Origin: CAYSRJ01 sp964525675
Lineage (GTDB): Bacteria; Spirochaetota; B62-G9; DRHN01
Assembly: GCA_964525675.1 (NCBI GenBank)
Contig: CAZGJW010000002.1
Coordinates: 1 to 64,000, forward strand
DNA length: 64,000 nucleotides
Direction: 5' to 3'
Under the pieces are notes generated by a model. It was not told the origin of the DNA. It searched no databases and was given only the letters and a program-made list of their open reading frames with translations. Below, in pieces: positions 44,480 through 54,143 of the stretch. The translations under genes were made by a program, and so were the position numbers. How positions within the stretch are numbered: position 1 is the stretch's first letter; every line of letters starts with the position of its first letter.

Positions 44480-45859
44480 ATGGACTGTTGTAATAAAGTA
44501 CTGATAATGGGGCTCGGCCTGCATGGCGGTGGCGCGGGTGCCGCAAACTATTTCGTTTCACGTGGTTGCCAGGTGGTCGTAACAGACCTTAAAAGCGAAG
44601 ACGAGCTTGCCGACGGCATTAAGATGCTGAAGCAGAGGGAAAAAATTCGGTTCGTTTTGGGCAGGCATGAGTACAATGATTTTCGGGATGCTGATCTGAT
44701 CGTAAGAAACCCCGGTGTTCCGAAAGATTCTCCGTACATTGCGTACGCGAAGGAGCAGGGGACCGCAATTGACACCGATGTAGGTGTTTTTCTCGACTGC
44801 ATGAGAAAAAAAACACGCAATATCATCGGAGTGACCGGCACGAAGGGAAAATCGACGACCGCCTCCCTGATTCATACTATTTTAAAGATGAAACACTCCG
44901 ATGCGCTTCTTGCGGGAAACATAACCGTGTCTGTGTTTGATATCCTGCCCCAGGTGACAACCGATACGTATATCGTGCTTGAGCTGTCCAGTTTTCAGCT
45001 TGGCGGGATCGAGAATAAACAGTTCAGCCCGAGGCTCGGTGTGTTTACGAATTTCATGGAGGACCACCTCGATTATTACGATGGCATGGATGAATATTTT
45101 AAAGACAAAGCGGTGCTCTATCGGTTTCAGCGCAGGGGAGATGTCATTGTTGTGAACAGGGACAACGATGTATTCCGCAGGGTCTCTCCCGGAAAGGGGG
45201 TTAAGATGCTCAGTTTCGGGCTGACGAAAAACTTCAGCGGGTCGGGCGTATTTATACAGAAAGATGGTAAAAGAGACGTGCTGTACTTCAAAAAACATGA
45301 TCAAACGTGGCGGTTGTTTGACGCAGGGGTCATACATCTTCGAGGCAGGCATAACCTGTACAATATGCTCGCAGCCGTCGCAGCATGCGTGTCGGAGGGT
45401 ATCGATCCGTCTGAAATCCGTGATGCCGTTTTCGGCTTCAAGGGCCTTCCCCACCGGCTGGAGTATATTGCTACCAAGAGCGGAGTGCACTTTATCAATG
45501 ACTCGGCTGCTACCATGCCTGATGCCGCTGTTGAAGGAATCAACAGCATAGAAGGGGAGGTTACCCTCATTGCAGGCGGTTCGGACAAGGGCTTGACCCT
45601 TGGTACGCTTGTCCGGACTGTGAAGGAAAAGGTAAAAAACCTGATATTGCTTGAAGGCTCCGGTACAAAGCGGCTGATTGGGGAGGGGCTTGAGGAGTAT
45701 TGTATGTTCGATGATTTTAAAGAAGCGGTGTCCCGCGCGTATGCTGTTTCCGCTCCGGGAATGACGGTACTGCTGTCACCCGGCTTTGCGAGCTTCGGTA
45801 TGTTCATGAATGAGTTTGACAGGGGCAATCAGTTCAGGGATATAGTCAGCAATCTTTAA
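44480..45859 (+). CDS. murD: UDP-N-acetylmuramoylalanine--D-glutamate ligase
   Basis: A 459-residue Mur ligase. The N-terminal domain has LIMGLGLHGGGAGAANYF, the P-loop is GVTGTKGKSTTASLI, LELSSFQLGGI and FMEDHLDYY are in the central domain, with HRLEYIATKSGVHFINDSAAT in the C-terminal linker and AGGSDKG after it. It adds D-Glu to UDP-MurNAc-Ala in peptidoglycan synthesis. No other mur gene is adjacent. It is 28 bp ahead of the uridylyltransferase gene. Confidence 0.92.
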   Translation: MDCCNKVLIMGLGLHGGGAGAANYFVSRGCQVVVTDLKSEDELADGIKMLKQREKIRFVLGRHEYNDFRDADLIVRNPGVPKDSPYIAYAKEQGTAIDTDVGVFLDCMRKKTRNIIGVTGTKGKSTTASLIHTILKMKHSDALLAGNITVSVFDILPQVTTDTYIVLELSSFQLGGIENKQFSPRLGVFTNFMEDHLDYYDGMDEYFKDKAVLYRFQRRGDVIVVNRDNDVFRRVSPGKGVKMLSFGLTKNFSGSGVFIQKDGKRDVLYFKKHDQTWRLFDAGVIHLRGRHNLYNMLAAVAACVSEGIDPSEIRDAVFGFKGLPHRLEYIATKSGVHFINDSAATMPDAAVEGINSIEGEVTLIAGGSDKGLTLGTLVRTVKEKVKNLILLEGSGTKRLIGEGLEEYCMFDDFKEAVSRAYAVSAPGMTVLLSPGFASFGMFMNEFDRGNQFRDIVSNL

Positions 45860-45887
45860 CGAGGATTATCGGTGATTTGGAGGTTGT

Positions 45888-47300
45888 ATGATTGAAGGCA
45901 GAAGTGAAGAGGAGCAAAAACTTTTTAAAACAATTCGGGTATACGGTCAGGAGCACATCCTTCGCTTCTGGGATGAAATCGACGAACAGGGTAAAAATGA
46001 ACTTGTCCGGGATATTCAAAAGGTCGATTTCCATCTGATCGAGCAGGTCACGCCACTCCTCATCGAGAAAGAGTTGCAGATACGGAAGGTGAAAAGACCG
46101 GATGTAATCTTTATCCCCGGGACAGAGGAAGAGCACAGGCGGCAACAGGAGGCGAAGGAGTACGGTGAGGCATTGATAGCCTCTTCCAAAACTGCAGTCT
46201 TTACCGCTGCGGGAGGGCAGAGTTCACGCCTGGGGATCGATGCCCCGAAGGGAACGTTTCCGGTAAGCCCAATCAGTGGGAAAAGCCTGTTCGAGGTGCA
46301 CGCTCATAAAATCGCCTATATGCAGAACAAGTTTCACGTGCAGATCCCGTGGATAATCATGGTGAGTGATACAAACAGGGATCAGACCGAGAAATTCTTT
46401 GAACAAAATAGCTATTTCGGGCTCAGTCCGGGGCTCGTCCGGTTTATTGAACAGATGATGTTTCCCGCCGTGGATGGAAAGGGACGGCTATTTTTAAAGG
46501 AAAAAAACAGGCTGTTCATGAGCCCTGGCGGCCATGGCGGCACTTTTTCAACATTGAAAAACTCAGGCGCGCATGCCTGGCTCAAAGACATCGGTGTAGA
46601 GGAAATTTTCTACTTTCAGGTCGATAATGTACTCGTAAAGGTGCTCGATCCCGTTTTTCTCGGCTATCATTCGCTGAACAGGTGTGATATGTCGTCAAAG
46701 TGTGTAGAGAAGAGGAATTCGGAGGAAAAGATCGGTGTTTTCGTTGTGGAGGAAGGAAAGATAGGGGTTGTCGAGTATTCTGAGCTCGATTCCGTCATTC
46801 TCGAGGGAGGAGGCGACCCGCGGATGGAACTGTCGGGCGGAAGTATAGCTATACATTCGATAAACCTCGACTTTGCCGTCCGCATCACTGAAAAGAACCT
46901 GAAACTCCCGTTTCATATCGCTCATAAGAAAATTCCCCATGTCGGACCCGACGGCAATAGTATTGAACCCGATGAGCCGAACGGCTATAAGCTGGAAACG
47001 TTTATTTTTGATGCACTCAAAAGCGCCGAACGTTCAATTATCATGGAAGTATCGCGACGGGAGGAGTTTTCTCCGCTGAAGAATAGAAGTGGAGAGGATT
47101 CTCCGGACACCGTCTTGTATGACCAGCAGCTTCTTTTTGCAGAGTGGTTTGAATCCGCAGGTATACGTGTACCGCGAAGGCGGGACGGAACACCCCTGTA
47201 CAGGCTCGAAGTGTCACCGCTCTTCGCACCGTGTAAAGAGGATTTTATTGCGGCAATCCCACAGAATACGGAAATAGAGGGAGACACCTGTATTGAGTGA
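45888..47300 (+). CDS. UDPGP-family uridylyltransferase
   Basis: A 470-residue protein of the UDP-GlcNAc pyrophosphorylase/UDP-glucose pyrophosphorylase (eukaryote-type) family. TAAGGQSSRLGIDAPKGTFP is the nucleotide-binding signature; MSPGGHGGTFSTLKNSG and FYFQVDNVLVKVLDP complete the active site. It makes UDP-GlcNAc or UDP-glucose from UTP and the sugar 1-phosphate. It follows murD, which fits UDP-GlcNAc supply for the wall, but substrate choice is not shown. It overlaps the frame of the next gene by 8 bp if that starts at 47293. Confidence 0.85.
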   Translation: MIEGRSEEEQKLFKTIRVYGQEHILRFWDEIDEQGKNELVRDIQKVDFHLIEQVTPLLIEKELQIRKVKRPDVIFIPGTEEEHRRQQEAKEYGEALIASSKTAVFTAAGGQSSRLGIDAPKGTFPVSPISGKSLFEVHAHKIAYMQNKFHVQIPWIIMVSDTNRDQTEKFFEQNSYFGLSPGLVRFIEQMMFPAVDGKGRLFLKEKNRLFMSPGGHGGTFSTLKNSGAHAWLKDIGVEEIFYFQVDNVLVKVLDPVFLGYHSLNRCDMSSKCVEKRNSEEKIGVFVVEEGKIGVVEYSELDSVILEGGGDPRMELSGGSIAIHSINLDFAVRITEKNLKLPFHIAHKKIPHVGPDGNSIEPDEPNGYKLETFIFDALKSAERSIIMEVSRREEFSPLKNRSGEDSPDTVLYDQQLLFAEWFESAGIRVPRRRDGTPLYRLEVSPLFAPCKEDFIAAIPQNTEIEGDTCIE

Positions 47301-47346
47301 TCTGAGAAATAAGATGCCTGCGGACATATTAGTGCAGGGTGGATGT

Positions 47347-47958
47347 GTGAAGAACAGAATTGTCATAGCGTCCAAGAACAGCGGAAAGGTGAAAGAGATT
47401 CGTGGAATCCTCAGCTCGGCAGGGCCCCGGATGGAGATTCTCGATCTGACAGAACTCTCCTACGCCGAAAAAATCGATGAAATCGGGAATAATTTTATTG
47501 AAAATGCGATTATCAAGGCAAAAGCGGTGTATGTAAAATTCAAACTCCCCGTCATTGCCGATGATTCAGGTCTCTGCGTGGAAGCCCTTGGCGGCAGGCC
47601 GGGTGTTTTTTCGGCACGATTCGCAGGGCCGTATGCTACGGACGAAGAGAACAACCGTCTTCTTATTGAAAAAATGAAAAATGTTCGGGAGAAAGACAGG
47701 AAAGCGTGGTTTTCCTGTGTTGCGGTTTTTTATTACGCGGAAAACAGATATTTTAGCTGCGAGGGCCGGGTGTACGGGGTTATTGCCGAAAAGCCCGTTG
47801 GGAGGGGCGGCTTCGGCTACGATCCGCTTTTCTATCTGCCGTCGTACGGGAAAACCATGGCTCAGCTGAAATCTGCGGAAAAAAACAGTATAAGCCACAG
47901 GGGAAAAGCTTTCAGAGCCCTGAAAAAATATATTGATGAATATTTTCGCACAATGTGA
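47347..47958 (+). CDS. rdgB: Non-canonical purine NTP pyrophosphatase (RdgB/HAM1)
   Basis: About 203 residues. IVIASKNSGKVKEIRGIL is the substrate-binding opening, PVIADDSGLCVEALGGRPGV the catalytic loop with the key Asp pair, GRGGFGYDPLFYLP and SHRGKAFRALK the C-terminal motifs. It hydrolyses ITP and XTP to keep them out of nucleic acids. GTG 47347 matches the family start; the frame is open to a TTG at 47293 that overlaps the previous gene. Confidence 0.93.
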   Translation: MKNRIVIASKNSGKVKEIRGILSSAGPRMEILDLTELSYAEKIDEIGNNFIENAIIKAKAVYVKFKLPVIADDSGLCVEALGGRPGVFSARFAGPYATDEENNRLLIEKMKNVREKDRKAWFSCVAVFYYAENRYFSCEGRVYGVIAEKPVGRGGFGYDPLFYLPSYGKTMAQLKSAEKNSISHRGKAFRALKKYIDEYFRTM

Positions 47959-48031
47959 ACAGCCTGGAACCATGATTTTCTCACTATGTTCCAGCACATT
48001 TTCAGGTGCAGTGAACAGGGTAGGACGAAAA

Positions 48032-48190
48032 ATGAGTATCGGAACTTTGGTCGGCATTGCTGTTCTTGCGTCCTCAGTGTCTCTTACAACCTATCTCGTT
48101 ATCTGGAGTACCCATTCAATCAATAATATCAACAGAAAAAAAGGCCGGACGCTTCGTGAAATTCTGAAGGAGAGACGTGGTGAAAAATAA
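48032..48190 (+). CDS. Small single-helix membrane protein
   Basis: A 52-residue protein with one hydrophobic helix (LVGIAVLASSVSLTTYLVIW) and a basic tail (NRKKGRTLREILKERRGEK). ATG 48032 is preferred over the longer frame because the segment before it overlaps rdgB. It overlaps the permease gene by 14 bp, so the two are translationally coupled; it may be an accessory of the permease. No family is recognised. Confidence 0.5.
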   Translation: MSIGTLVGIAVLASSVSLTTYLVIWSTHSINNINRKKGRTLREILKERRGEK

Positions 48191-50447
48191 CAATCAGTCC
48201 ACAGAGGGCCCTGTTGTCCATGCTGAACTGTCAAGAGACCTTTCTCTCTTTCACATTACAATGATGGGCCTGGGAATGATGATAGGCGCGGGTGTTTTTT
48301 TAGGTATTGGGAATTCGCTTTACCATGCCGGTCCGGGCGGTGCAATTCTGACTTTTGCCCTCAATGGTGTTATCGCGCTGTTCACAGCCATGTCGTATGC
48401 GGAGTTGAGCTCCGCAGTGCCTCACGCCGGTGGTGCGTATAATTTCGCGCGTATCGGGTTCGGCCGGGCTACCAGCTTTTTTGCAGGGTGGATGGAATGG
48501 TTTGCATCTTCAGTTGCCGGCAGCATGTATGCGCTTACCTTCGCCATATACACACTCCGTTATTTCGAGCAGTTGGGTCTTCTTTCATGGCTGCCCGTTA
48601 CCATTGAAGCTGCGGTAAAGGTTCTGGCCGTCGCCGCAGCTGTGTTTTTTATTTTAATAAATTACAGGGGCGCTTCCGAAACCGGGAAAATTGGTGCATT
48701 CTTCACAATGGGCCAGATGTTGTTCCTGGTGGCTATCGGTATCGTGGGAATATTCGTAGCCATCAGGGACCCGATTCGCTTCAAGAACTTCAGCCCATTT
48801 GTTCCATACGGCTGGATACGGATACTCGTTACAATGGGTTTTACCTATGTTGCCTTCGAAGGGTTTGAGGTGATTGCCCAGGCTGGGGATGAAACGATAG
48901 AACCCAGGAAGAACCTGCCGAAAGCAATGATTTTTTCGGTCTATATCGCTGCAGTAGTATACGTGGTTGTTGCATTTGCGACTATTGTATCGGTTAAGGA
49001 GGGCATGCCCGGTGTAGAGGGAGCGCCCTGGGAGTGGATCGGCAGTTTCAAAGAGAGGGGATTCGGTGAAGCGGTGTCCCGGCTCCTTCCTATGGGAGAC
49101 ATCCTCCTTACGCTCGCCGTAATATTTGCGTCGACCTCGGCCCTGAATGCAACCATTTATTCAGCAACAAGAGCATCGTACGCGCTCGGCAGGGACAGTA
49201 TGCTCTCCCCGTTGTTTTCGAGGATTTCATCCAGGAGGAATACACCAGTAGGCGCTCTTTCCATGACCGGTTTGATTGTCATTGTCGTCGCAGTGTTTCT
49301 GCCGACTCTCCATGTTGCATCGAGCGCGAGCATTATGTTTCTTTTTCTCTTTTTCATGGTGAACCTCTCCGTCATAAAGATACGATACAATATGGGTGAT
49401 GAGCTTGTATATGGATTTGTTATGCCGCTGTTTCCTGTTTTTCCCCTCATTGCAATAGTGATGCAGGCCGTGCTTGCCGTGTGGCTCGTGCACATGAGTT
49501 TTATCGCCTGGATCGTTGCCCCGTCCTGGATTCTTTGCGGCATGCTGATTTATCTGCTGTATTCGCGAAAGCACGCGAAACGGGGAGAGCATGATATCTA
49601 TGTTCTCGAGGAGGAGGAAGAAGCGCCCCAGGGTAAAGAGTACCGAATAATGGTTTCCCTTGCGAACCCCGACACCGCAATTCCGATGGTCAGGTCGACG
49701 TACAGGCTGTGCGGTGCAAAAGGTGCGCATGTTGAGCTGCTCCATATGGTGCCTGTGCCTGACCAGGTTCCTCTTGCAGATGCGCATCACTATATGGTGG
49801 CCGGCAAAGAGGCGATGATCGAGGTGATGCTGTATCTGGCTCCTCTCTTCTCAGTCAGCACCACAATTCGGTACTGCAGGAGTATCGCACGGGGCATTGT
49901 GAGTGCTGTTCGGGAGAAAAAGATAGATATGCTTATTATGGGCTACAGGGGGGGGAGAAAAGCGCACGGCTTTCGGCTTGGAAGCACGGTTGATCCTGTC
50001 ATTGAACGCGCGCCATGCAATACGGTGATTTTCAAAGGCATTACAGACAGGGAGTACCGTCGTGTTCTGGTACCCGTAGCGGGCGGGCCGAACAGTGCTT
50101 TTGCTCTGGAGGTGGCAACTATGCTCGCGGACAGTGATGAAGGGGAAGTTGTTGTAATGACCGTGGACACCGGCGGGAGAAGGCTCGATCTCGCGCAGTT
50201 TTTGAGAAATAATGTCGGCCTACTGCATATGGACAGGGTGCGTAAAAAAATCGTGCTGTCCGATGATGTTGTTCATGCTATTGTGGAAGAGTCGAAAAAT
50301 TATGACCTCGTTGTTATCGGCATTTCCAACAGAAGCCGTATATATAGAATGAACATGCCCCGGATTATCGCAGACTCTATTACCACACCTCTTGTGATGG
50401 TAAGGTCACCGGGAGGGGTCAGCTCGATGATCAGGAGGTTTGTGTGA
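48177..50447 (+). CDS. APC-family amino-acid permease with C-terminal UspA domains
   Basis: A 756-residue protein. Residues 15-455 contain 12 hydrophobic helices of the amino acid-polyamine-organocation superfamily (MMGLGMMIGAGVFLGIG, AMSYAELSSAVPHAGGAYNF, AFEGFEVIAQAGDE). A linker rich in Glu follows, then two universal-stress-protein repeats (about 480-620 and 620-750) with LIMGYRGGRKAHGFRLGSTV and LVVIGISNRSR. UspA tails on APC permeases are known and are thought to bind nucleotide to regulate transport. Start GTG 48177 after AAGGAG. Its 3' end overlaps the convergent hydrolase by 17 bp. Confidence 0.88.
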   Translation: MVKNNNQSTEGPVVHAELSRDLSLFHITMMGLGMMIGAGVFLGIGNSLYHAGPGGAILTFALNGVIALFTAMSYAELSSAVPHAGGAYNFARIGFGRATSFFAGWMEWFASSVAGSMYALTFAIYTLRYFEQLGLLSWLPVTIEAAVKVLAVAAAVFFILINYRGASETGKIGAFFTMGQMLFLVAIGIVGIFVAIRDPIRFKNFSPFVPYGWIRILVTMGFTYVAFEGFEVIAQAGDETIEPRKNLPKAMIFSVYIAAVVYVVVAFATIVSVKEGMPGVEGAPWEWIGSFKERGFGEAVSRLLPMGDILLTLAVIFASTSALNATIYSATRASYALGRDSMLSPLFSRISSRRNTPVGALSMTGLIVIVVAVFLPTLHVASSASIMFLFLFFMVNLSVIKIRYNMGDELVYGFVMPLFPVFPLIAIVMQAVLAVWLVHMSFIAWIVAPSWILCGMLIYLLYSRKHAKRGEHDIYVLEEEEEAPQGKEYRIMVSLANPDTAIPMVRSTYRLCGAKGAHVELLHMVPVPDQVPLADAHHYMVAGKEAMIEVMLYLAPLFSVSTTIRYCRSIARGIVSAVREKKIDMLIMGYRGGRKAHGFRLGSTVDPVIERAPCNTVIFKGITDREYRRVLVPVAGGPNSAFALEVATMLADSDEGEVVVMTVDTGGRRLDLAQFLRNNVGLLHMDRVRKKIVLSDDVVHAIVEESKNYDLVVIGISNRSRIYRMNMPRIIADSITTPLVMVRSPGGVSSMIRRFV

Positions 50448-51201
50448 TGTATTTGCTAGCCCAGACGGCAGTTATGGCGCCGACGTACCCTGCGTCCCGG
50501 GGATCCGACAAAAGGTGGTCGGCTCTGTCCAATGATATAAAGCTCTTTGGATGTTTTGCAGTCTGAAAGATATCGGCCGCGTTATCGATACCCACTATTC
50601 TGTCAAGCGGGGAGTGGAAGACGATCAATGCCCTGTTCAGTCCGCGTATTGCTTTTTTCGTGTCCGTCTTCCAGAGATCATCCAGGAACTGTTTTTTGAT
50701 CCTGAAGCTGCGCCCTGCAATGATCACTTCGGTTTCTCCTTTTTTTTTCATCTCTTCGCTGTCGAGAGGCAGAAGTTTGTTTATATGGGCGGGATCGCAG
50801 GGCGCGGCGATTGTTGCAACAGCAACGGATGAGGCTATGGAGGAAGTGGCCTGTAAAACGGCAGCACCCCCGAATGAGTGCCCGATAAGGAGCTCGGGAG
50901 CCCGAAATTCTTTCTCCATAAAATCGGCTGCGGCGCGTAAATCATCCGTGTTGGAAGTGAAGTTCGTATCCGAGAATTTGCCCTCACTTTCTCCCAGACC
51001 GGTAAAGTCGAAACGAAGCACTCCGAAACCGTTTTCCGTCAGCGCGCGATCAATATTCGAAAATGTCTTGTAGTTTTTTGAGCAGGTGAAACAGTGGGCA
51101 AGAAGCGCATAGTGCTCCGGTGTTTCGGAATCCGGTGTATCGATATAGGCACTGAGGCTGTGCCCGTTGTGGTTTTTAAAAGAAACCTTTTTTGATTCCA
51201 T
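50431..51201 (-). CDS. Alpha/beta hydrolase
   Basis: About 256 residues. The nucleophile elbow is LLIGHSFGGAA, the oxyanion region is LAHCFTCSKNYKTF, FHSPLDRIVGIDNA supplies the Asp and DRADHLL the His of the triad. It resembles bacterial OsmC-linked hydrolases such as those in the dienelactone-hydrolase-like group, without a specific substrate. ATG 51201 is chosen; the frame extends to 51306, but the extra residues lack family character. It overlaps the permease 3' end on the other strand. Confidence 0.85.
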   Translation of the reverse strand: MESKKVSFKNHNGHSLSAYIDTPDSETPEHYALLAHCFTCSKNYKTFSNIDRALTENGFGVLRFDFTGLGESEGKFSDTNFTSNTDDLRAAADFMEKEFRAPELLIGHSFGGAAVLQATSSIASSVAVATIAAPCDPAHINKLLPLDSEEMKKKGETEVIIAGRSFRIKKQFLDDLWKTDTKKAIRGLNRALIVFHSPLDRIVGIDNAADIFQTAKHPKSFISLDRADHLLSDPRDAGYVGAITAVWASKYITQTS

Positions 51202-51442
51202 GCTGTTCTCATGCCTATGTGTGTATGGTTTTATGATAGAAAAAGTTACAGACAAATTTTTTGTTTCGGTATCAGCTAACATAATGTATATGGCTTGTGA
51301 TTTCAAGGTAATACCGTGCAGGATGATTTGTGTCTGTTCCGATGTGTTTGAAGGATGTACTGCCTGGAGAATTTATCTTGTTTTTTAACGCAGCCGCTCC
51401 TATTGTTTTATTCATCGTTTACATTATTCCGGGAGAGATACA

Positions 51443-51736
51443 GTGCCGTTTATTACTGTTAAGAACACGGATGACAGGGTAGAAACCGATCTTGTCACAT
51501 CTCTGCTTGTGGCTCTGCAGCGCCAGCAGATACCCATCGATACGGTCTGCGGGGGGAAAGCCCAGTGCGGCAGGTGCGTAGTCCGGATTTTGAATGGAAG
51601 TGAGTTTTTAACGAAAAAAAAGCCTGCTGAGATACTGCGCCTCGATACACTGAAGGCTGATAAGACAATGCGCTTGGCCTGCCAGACTTATACGCGTGGT
51701 AATATCGAGATTGAAATCATCAATATACGGAAATAA
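51443..51736 (+). CDS. 2Fe-2S ferredoxin
   Basis: A 97-residue plant-type ferredoxin. The cluster ligands are in VCGGKAQCGRCVVRI and RLACQTY (C-x5-C-x2-C ... C). The spacing C-x5-C is seen in ferredoxin-like domains of the ASKHA-activator/RamA group and adrenodoxin type. GTG 51443 follows GGGAGAG. It is a small electron carrier with unknown partner; standing alone. Confidence 0.85.
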   Translation: MPFITVKNTDDRVETDLVTSLLVALQRQQIPIDTVCGGKAQCGRCVVRILNGSEFLTKKKPAEILRLDTLKADKTMRLACQTYTRGNIEIEIINIRK

Positions 51737-51965
51737 GCTGTATGCGCGGTTTGGGGCTTGCGGTTCGGCTGAACGACGTTTAAAAATTGAGTTGCAATAA
51801 ACCTTTTTCGTTATACAATTATTACTGTTGTGAGATGGATATACCCAAAATGGTCTCATTTTTATAAACTTCAATAAGGTACTCCGCGCGAATTTGGATA
51901 CCGGTGCGATGATTCGAGAAAAGAAGAAATATATAAACCGGGTGTTTTGGAATGCCTGACTAATC
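51737..51965. other. Intergenic region before carboxyltransferase operon
   Basis: No gene is visible. TTGCAA and TACAAT with 16 bp between (51792-51819) form a possible extra promoter. Together with the promoter at 51966 this accounts for the 331-bp gap. Confidence 0.35.
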
Positions 51966-51994
51966 TTGACTCTCAGGAGATATTTTTATACTAT
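51966..51994 (+). promoter_or_regulatory. Sigma70-type promoter of carboxyltransferase operon
   Basis: TTGACT (51966-51971), 17-bp spacer, TACTAT (51989-51994), about 74 bp before the ATG. Confidence 0.45.
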
Positions 51995-52067
51995 AAAAAA
52001 ACTTCAAATAAAACCTGCACATTCGTCTTGATGTATTTCCTGACTATCCCTTCGCTATGGAGGCCTT

Positions 52068-53621
52068 ATGGGAACTGTTGAGAAAAGAAATATAGAATTG
52101 GGAAGAAAAAAATCCCTCGTAAGGCAGATGGGCGGCGAACAGCAAATAGCAAAACAGCGCGAAAAGGGTAAATTGACGGCGCGTGAGAGAGTAGATCTCT
52201 TCTTTGATAAGGATACCTTTCACGAAGTGGATATGTTTGTGAGACATTACAGCACGAACTTCGGTCTGGACCGCATGGTAATCCCATCCGATGGCGTTGT
52301 TACCGGACATGGACTCGTGAACGGAAGGCACGTATGCGCGTATTTTCAGGATTTTACATCGAGAGGCGGGTCGCTTGGTGAAATGCATGCGGCAAAGATA
52401 TGTAAAATCATGGACAAGGCGATGAAAGCGGGACTGCCGATTGTCGGATTCAACGATTCGGGAGGAGCCCGCATTCAGGAAGGGATTGATGCCCTGAAAG
52501 GGTATGGGAATATTTTTTTCAGGAATGCCCGGGCATCCGGTGTGATACCGCAGATTTCCGCCATAATGGGACCATGCGCGGGCGGTGCTGTATACTCGCC
52601 TGCGATGACGGACTTTGTATTTATGGTTAAGCATACGAGCTACATGTATATTACAGGTCCCGATGTTATACGGGCCGTTACCGGAGAGCGTACCGGTCAT
52701 GAAGAACTCGGCGGCGCAATCGCCCATAATACAAAAAGCGGTAATGCGCATTTTGCATGTGAGAACGAAGAAGACACAATGAACTGCATAAAAACGCTTT
52801 TAGGCTTTCTTCCGAGCAACAATATGGAGGACCCTCCGTATTATGAACCTGTAGACGATCCGCGGCGAATCTGCCCCGATCTTGACTCTATCATTCCTGA
52901 CAACCCGAGAAAGAGCTACAACATGAAAGAGGTCATCCACAATGTTGTGGACGACGGCTATATTTTTGAACCGCATAAGTACTTTGCCGAAAACCTTATT
53001 GTCGCCTTTGCGCGGTTGAACGGGAGGGTTGTCGGTATTATTGCAAACCACCCTCAGTTTCTTGCCGGCTGCCTCGACATTGATGCGTCTGACAAGGCAA
53101 GCAGGTTTATTAGAACCTGCGATGCATTCAATATTCCATTGATAACCTTTGCAGATGTTCCAGGGTACCTTCCCGGAACCGATCAGGAATGGAGCGGCAT
53201 TATCCGCCACGGGGCGAAACTGCTTTGGAGCTATTCAGAGGCGACTGTGCCGAAAATGACTGTCATCACGCGAAAAGATTACGGCGGTGCCTATATTGCG
53301 ATGAGCTCGAGCCACCTCGGTGCAGACATGGTCTTTGCGTGGCCGACTGCTGAGATAGCGGTTATGGGTGCTGAAGGTGCGGTGAATATTATTTACAGGA
53401 AAGATATCGAAGGGGCAAAACATCCCGAAAAGATTCGGCAGGAGAAGATCAAAGAGTACGAGGAGCTTCTCTGCAACCCCTACATTGCGGCCAGCAGAGG
53501 ATATGTGGATGCTGTTATAAAACCGTCTGAAACACGCATGCGTCTGATCAAGGCACTCGAGTTGTTAAAGACAAAAAATGAAACGCTGCCGCCGAAAAAG
53601 CACGGTAACATACCGCTGTAA
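52068..53621 (+). CDS. Acyl-CoA carboxyltransferase (12S transcarboxylase/MmdA type)
   Basis: A 517-residue crotonase-fold carboxyltransferase. KLTARERVDLFFD opens the family, VVTGHGLVNGRHVCAYFQDF and GLPIVGFNDSGGARIQEG form the first acyl-CoA site, IMGPCAGGAVYSPAMTDF the oxyanion loop, and DVPGYLPGTDQEW the biotin side, with KDYGGAYIAMSSSHLGAD near the end. It moves carboxyl between acyl-CoA (probably methylmalonyl- or propionyl-CoA) and biotin. It is in an operon with a small basic protein and a biotin-carrying pyruvate/oxaloacetate carboxyltransferase. Confidence 0.92.
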   Translation: MGTVEKRNIELGRKKSLVRQMGGEQQIAKQREKGKLTARERVDLFFDKDTFHEVDMFVRHYSTNFGLDRMVIPSDGVVTGHGLVNGRHVCAYFQDFTSRGGSLGEMHAAKICKIMDKAMKAGLPIVGFNDSGGARIQEGIDALKGYGNIFFRNARASGVIPQISAIMGPCAGGAVYSPAMTDFVFMVKHTSYMYITGPDVIRAVTGERTGHEELGGAIAHNTKSGNAHFACENEEDTMNCIKTLLGFLPSNNMEDPPYYEPVDDPRRICPDLDSIIPDNPRKSYNMKEVIHNVVDDGYIFEPHKYFAENLIVAFARLNGRVVGIIANHPQFLAGCLDIDASDKASRFIRTCDAFNIPLITFADVPGYLPGTDQEWSGIIRHGAKLLWSYSEATVPKMTVITRKDYGGAYIAMSSSHLGADMVFAWPTAEIAVMGAEGAVNIIYRKDIEGAKHPEKIRQEKIKEYEELLCNPYIAASRGYVDAVIKPSETRMRLIKALELLKTKNETLPPKKHGNIPL

Positions 53622-53673
53622 TACGGCTGTTAAACGTGCGGATAGCACACGCGGACTTGATTTACTGAAGGGT

Positions 53674-54048
53674 ATGCAGGTGAACAGGAAGCAGATTGCG
53701 GCAATTACCGGCGTTATGTATTACCTTCAGGAAGAGAGGCGAAAGCTTCTGGATCAGATGGGTATCATTCCGTACAGCATGATAAATCGCTGGAGTATGC
53801 ACGGCCGCCAAACGATAATGAAATTAAGGACCCGCGCTCAGCTGAGAACTCTCGGGTCCCATATGTGCCTGCCCTTCTTGAATCATATGATGTTGAATAA
53901 CGGAAGAGTTCCTGCGCCTCTGCATCGAATAAAAAACCTTGCAGTGGCTCAAAACATGCTCAAAACTCAGGCGCAGATTCGAAAAGCACAGATACAAAAA
54001 ATGAAGATGAAATCACCGGGTCAATATGTATCGGAGGGACGGGTCTGA
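53674..54048 (+). CDS. Small basic protein between carboxyltransferase subunits
   Basis: About 124 residues from ATG 53674 (the frame reaches back to 53578). VNRKQIAAITGVMYYLQEERRKL resembles the short IAAI-x-AA-x-x-x-Y-L-x-E-E motif seen near biotin-enzyme subunits; the rest is rich in Arg, Lys, Met and Gln, with an amphipathic C-terminal repeat (KTQAQIRKAQIQKMKMK). There is no membrane segment, so it is not a normal OadG gamma subunit. The function is unknown; a small assembly or linker subunit of the carboxylase complex is the best guess from location. Confidence 0.5.
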   Translation: MQVNRKQIAAITGVMYYLQEERRKLLDQMGIIPYSMINRWSMHGRQTIMKLRTRAQLRTLGSHMCLPFLNHMMLNNGRVPAPLHRIKNLAVAQNMLKTQAQIRKAQIQKMKMKSPGQYVSEGRV

Positions 54049-54143
54049 TTCCGGGATTTTAATTTTCGAGATTTCTATTTTTTGGATTGCGGATCATGAA
54101 GGCAACTGGTTCATTCTTACAGCGAAACAGGGGATTTCCCCGG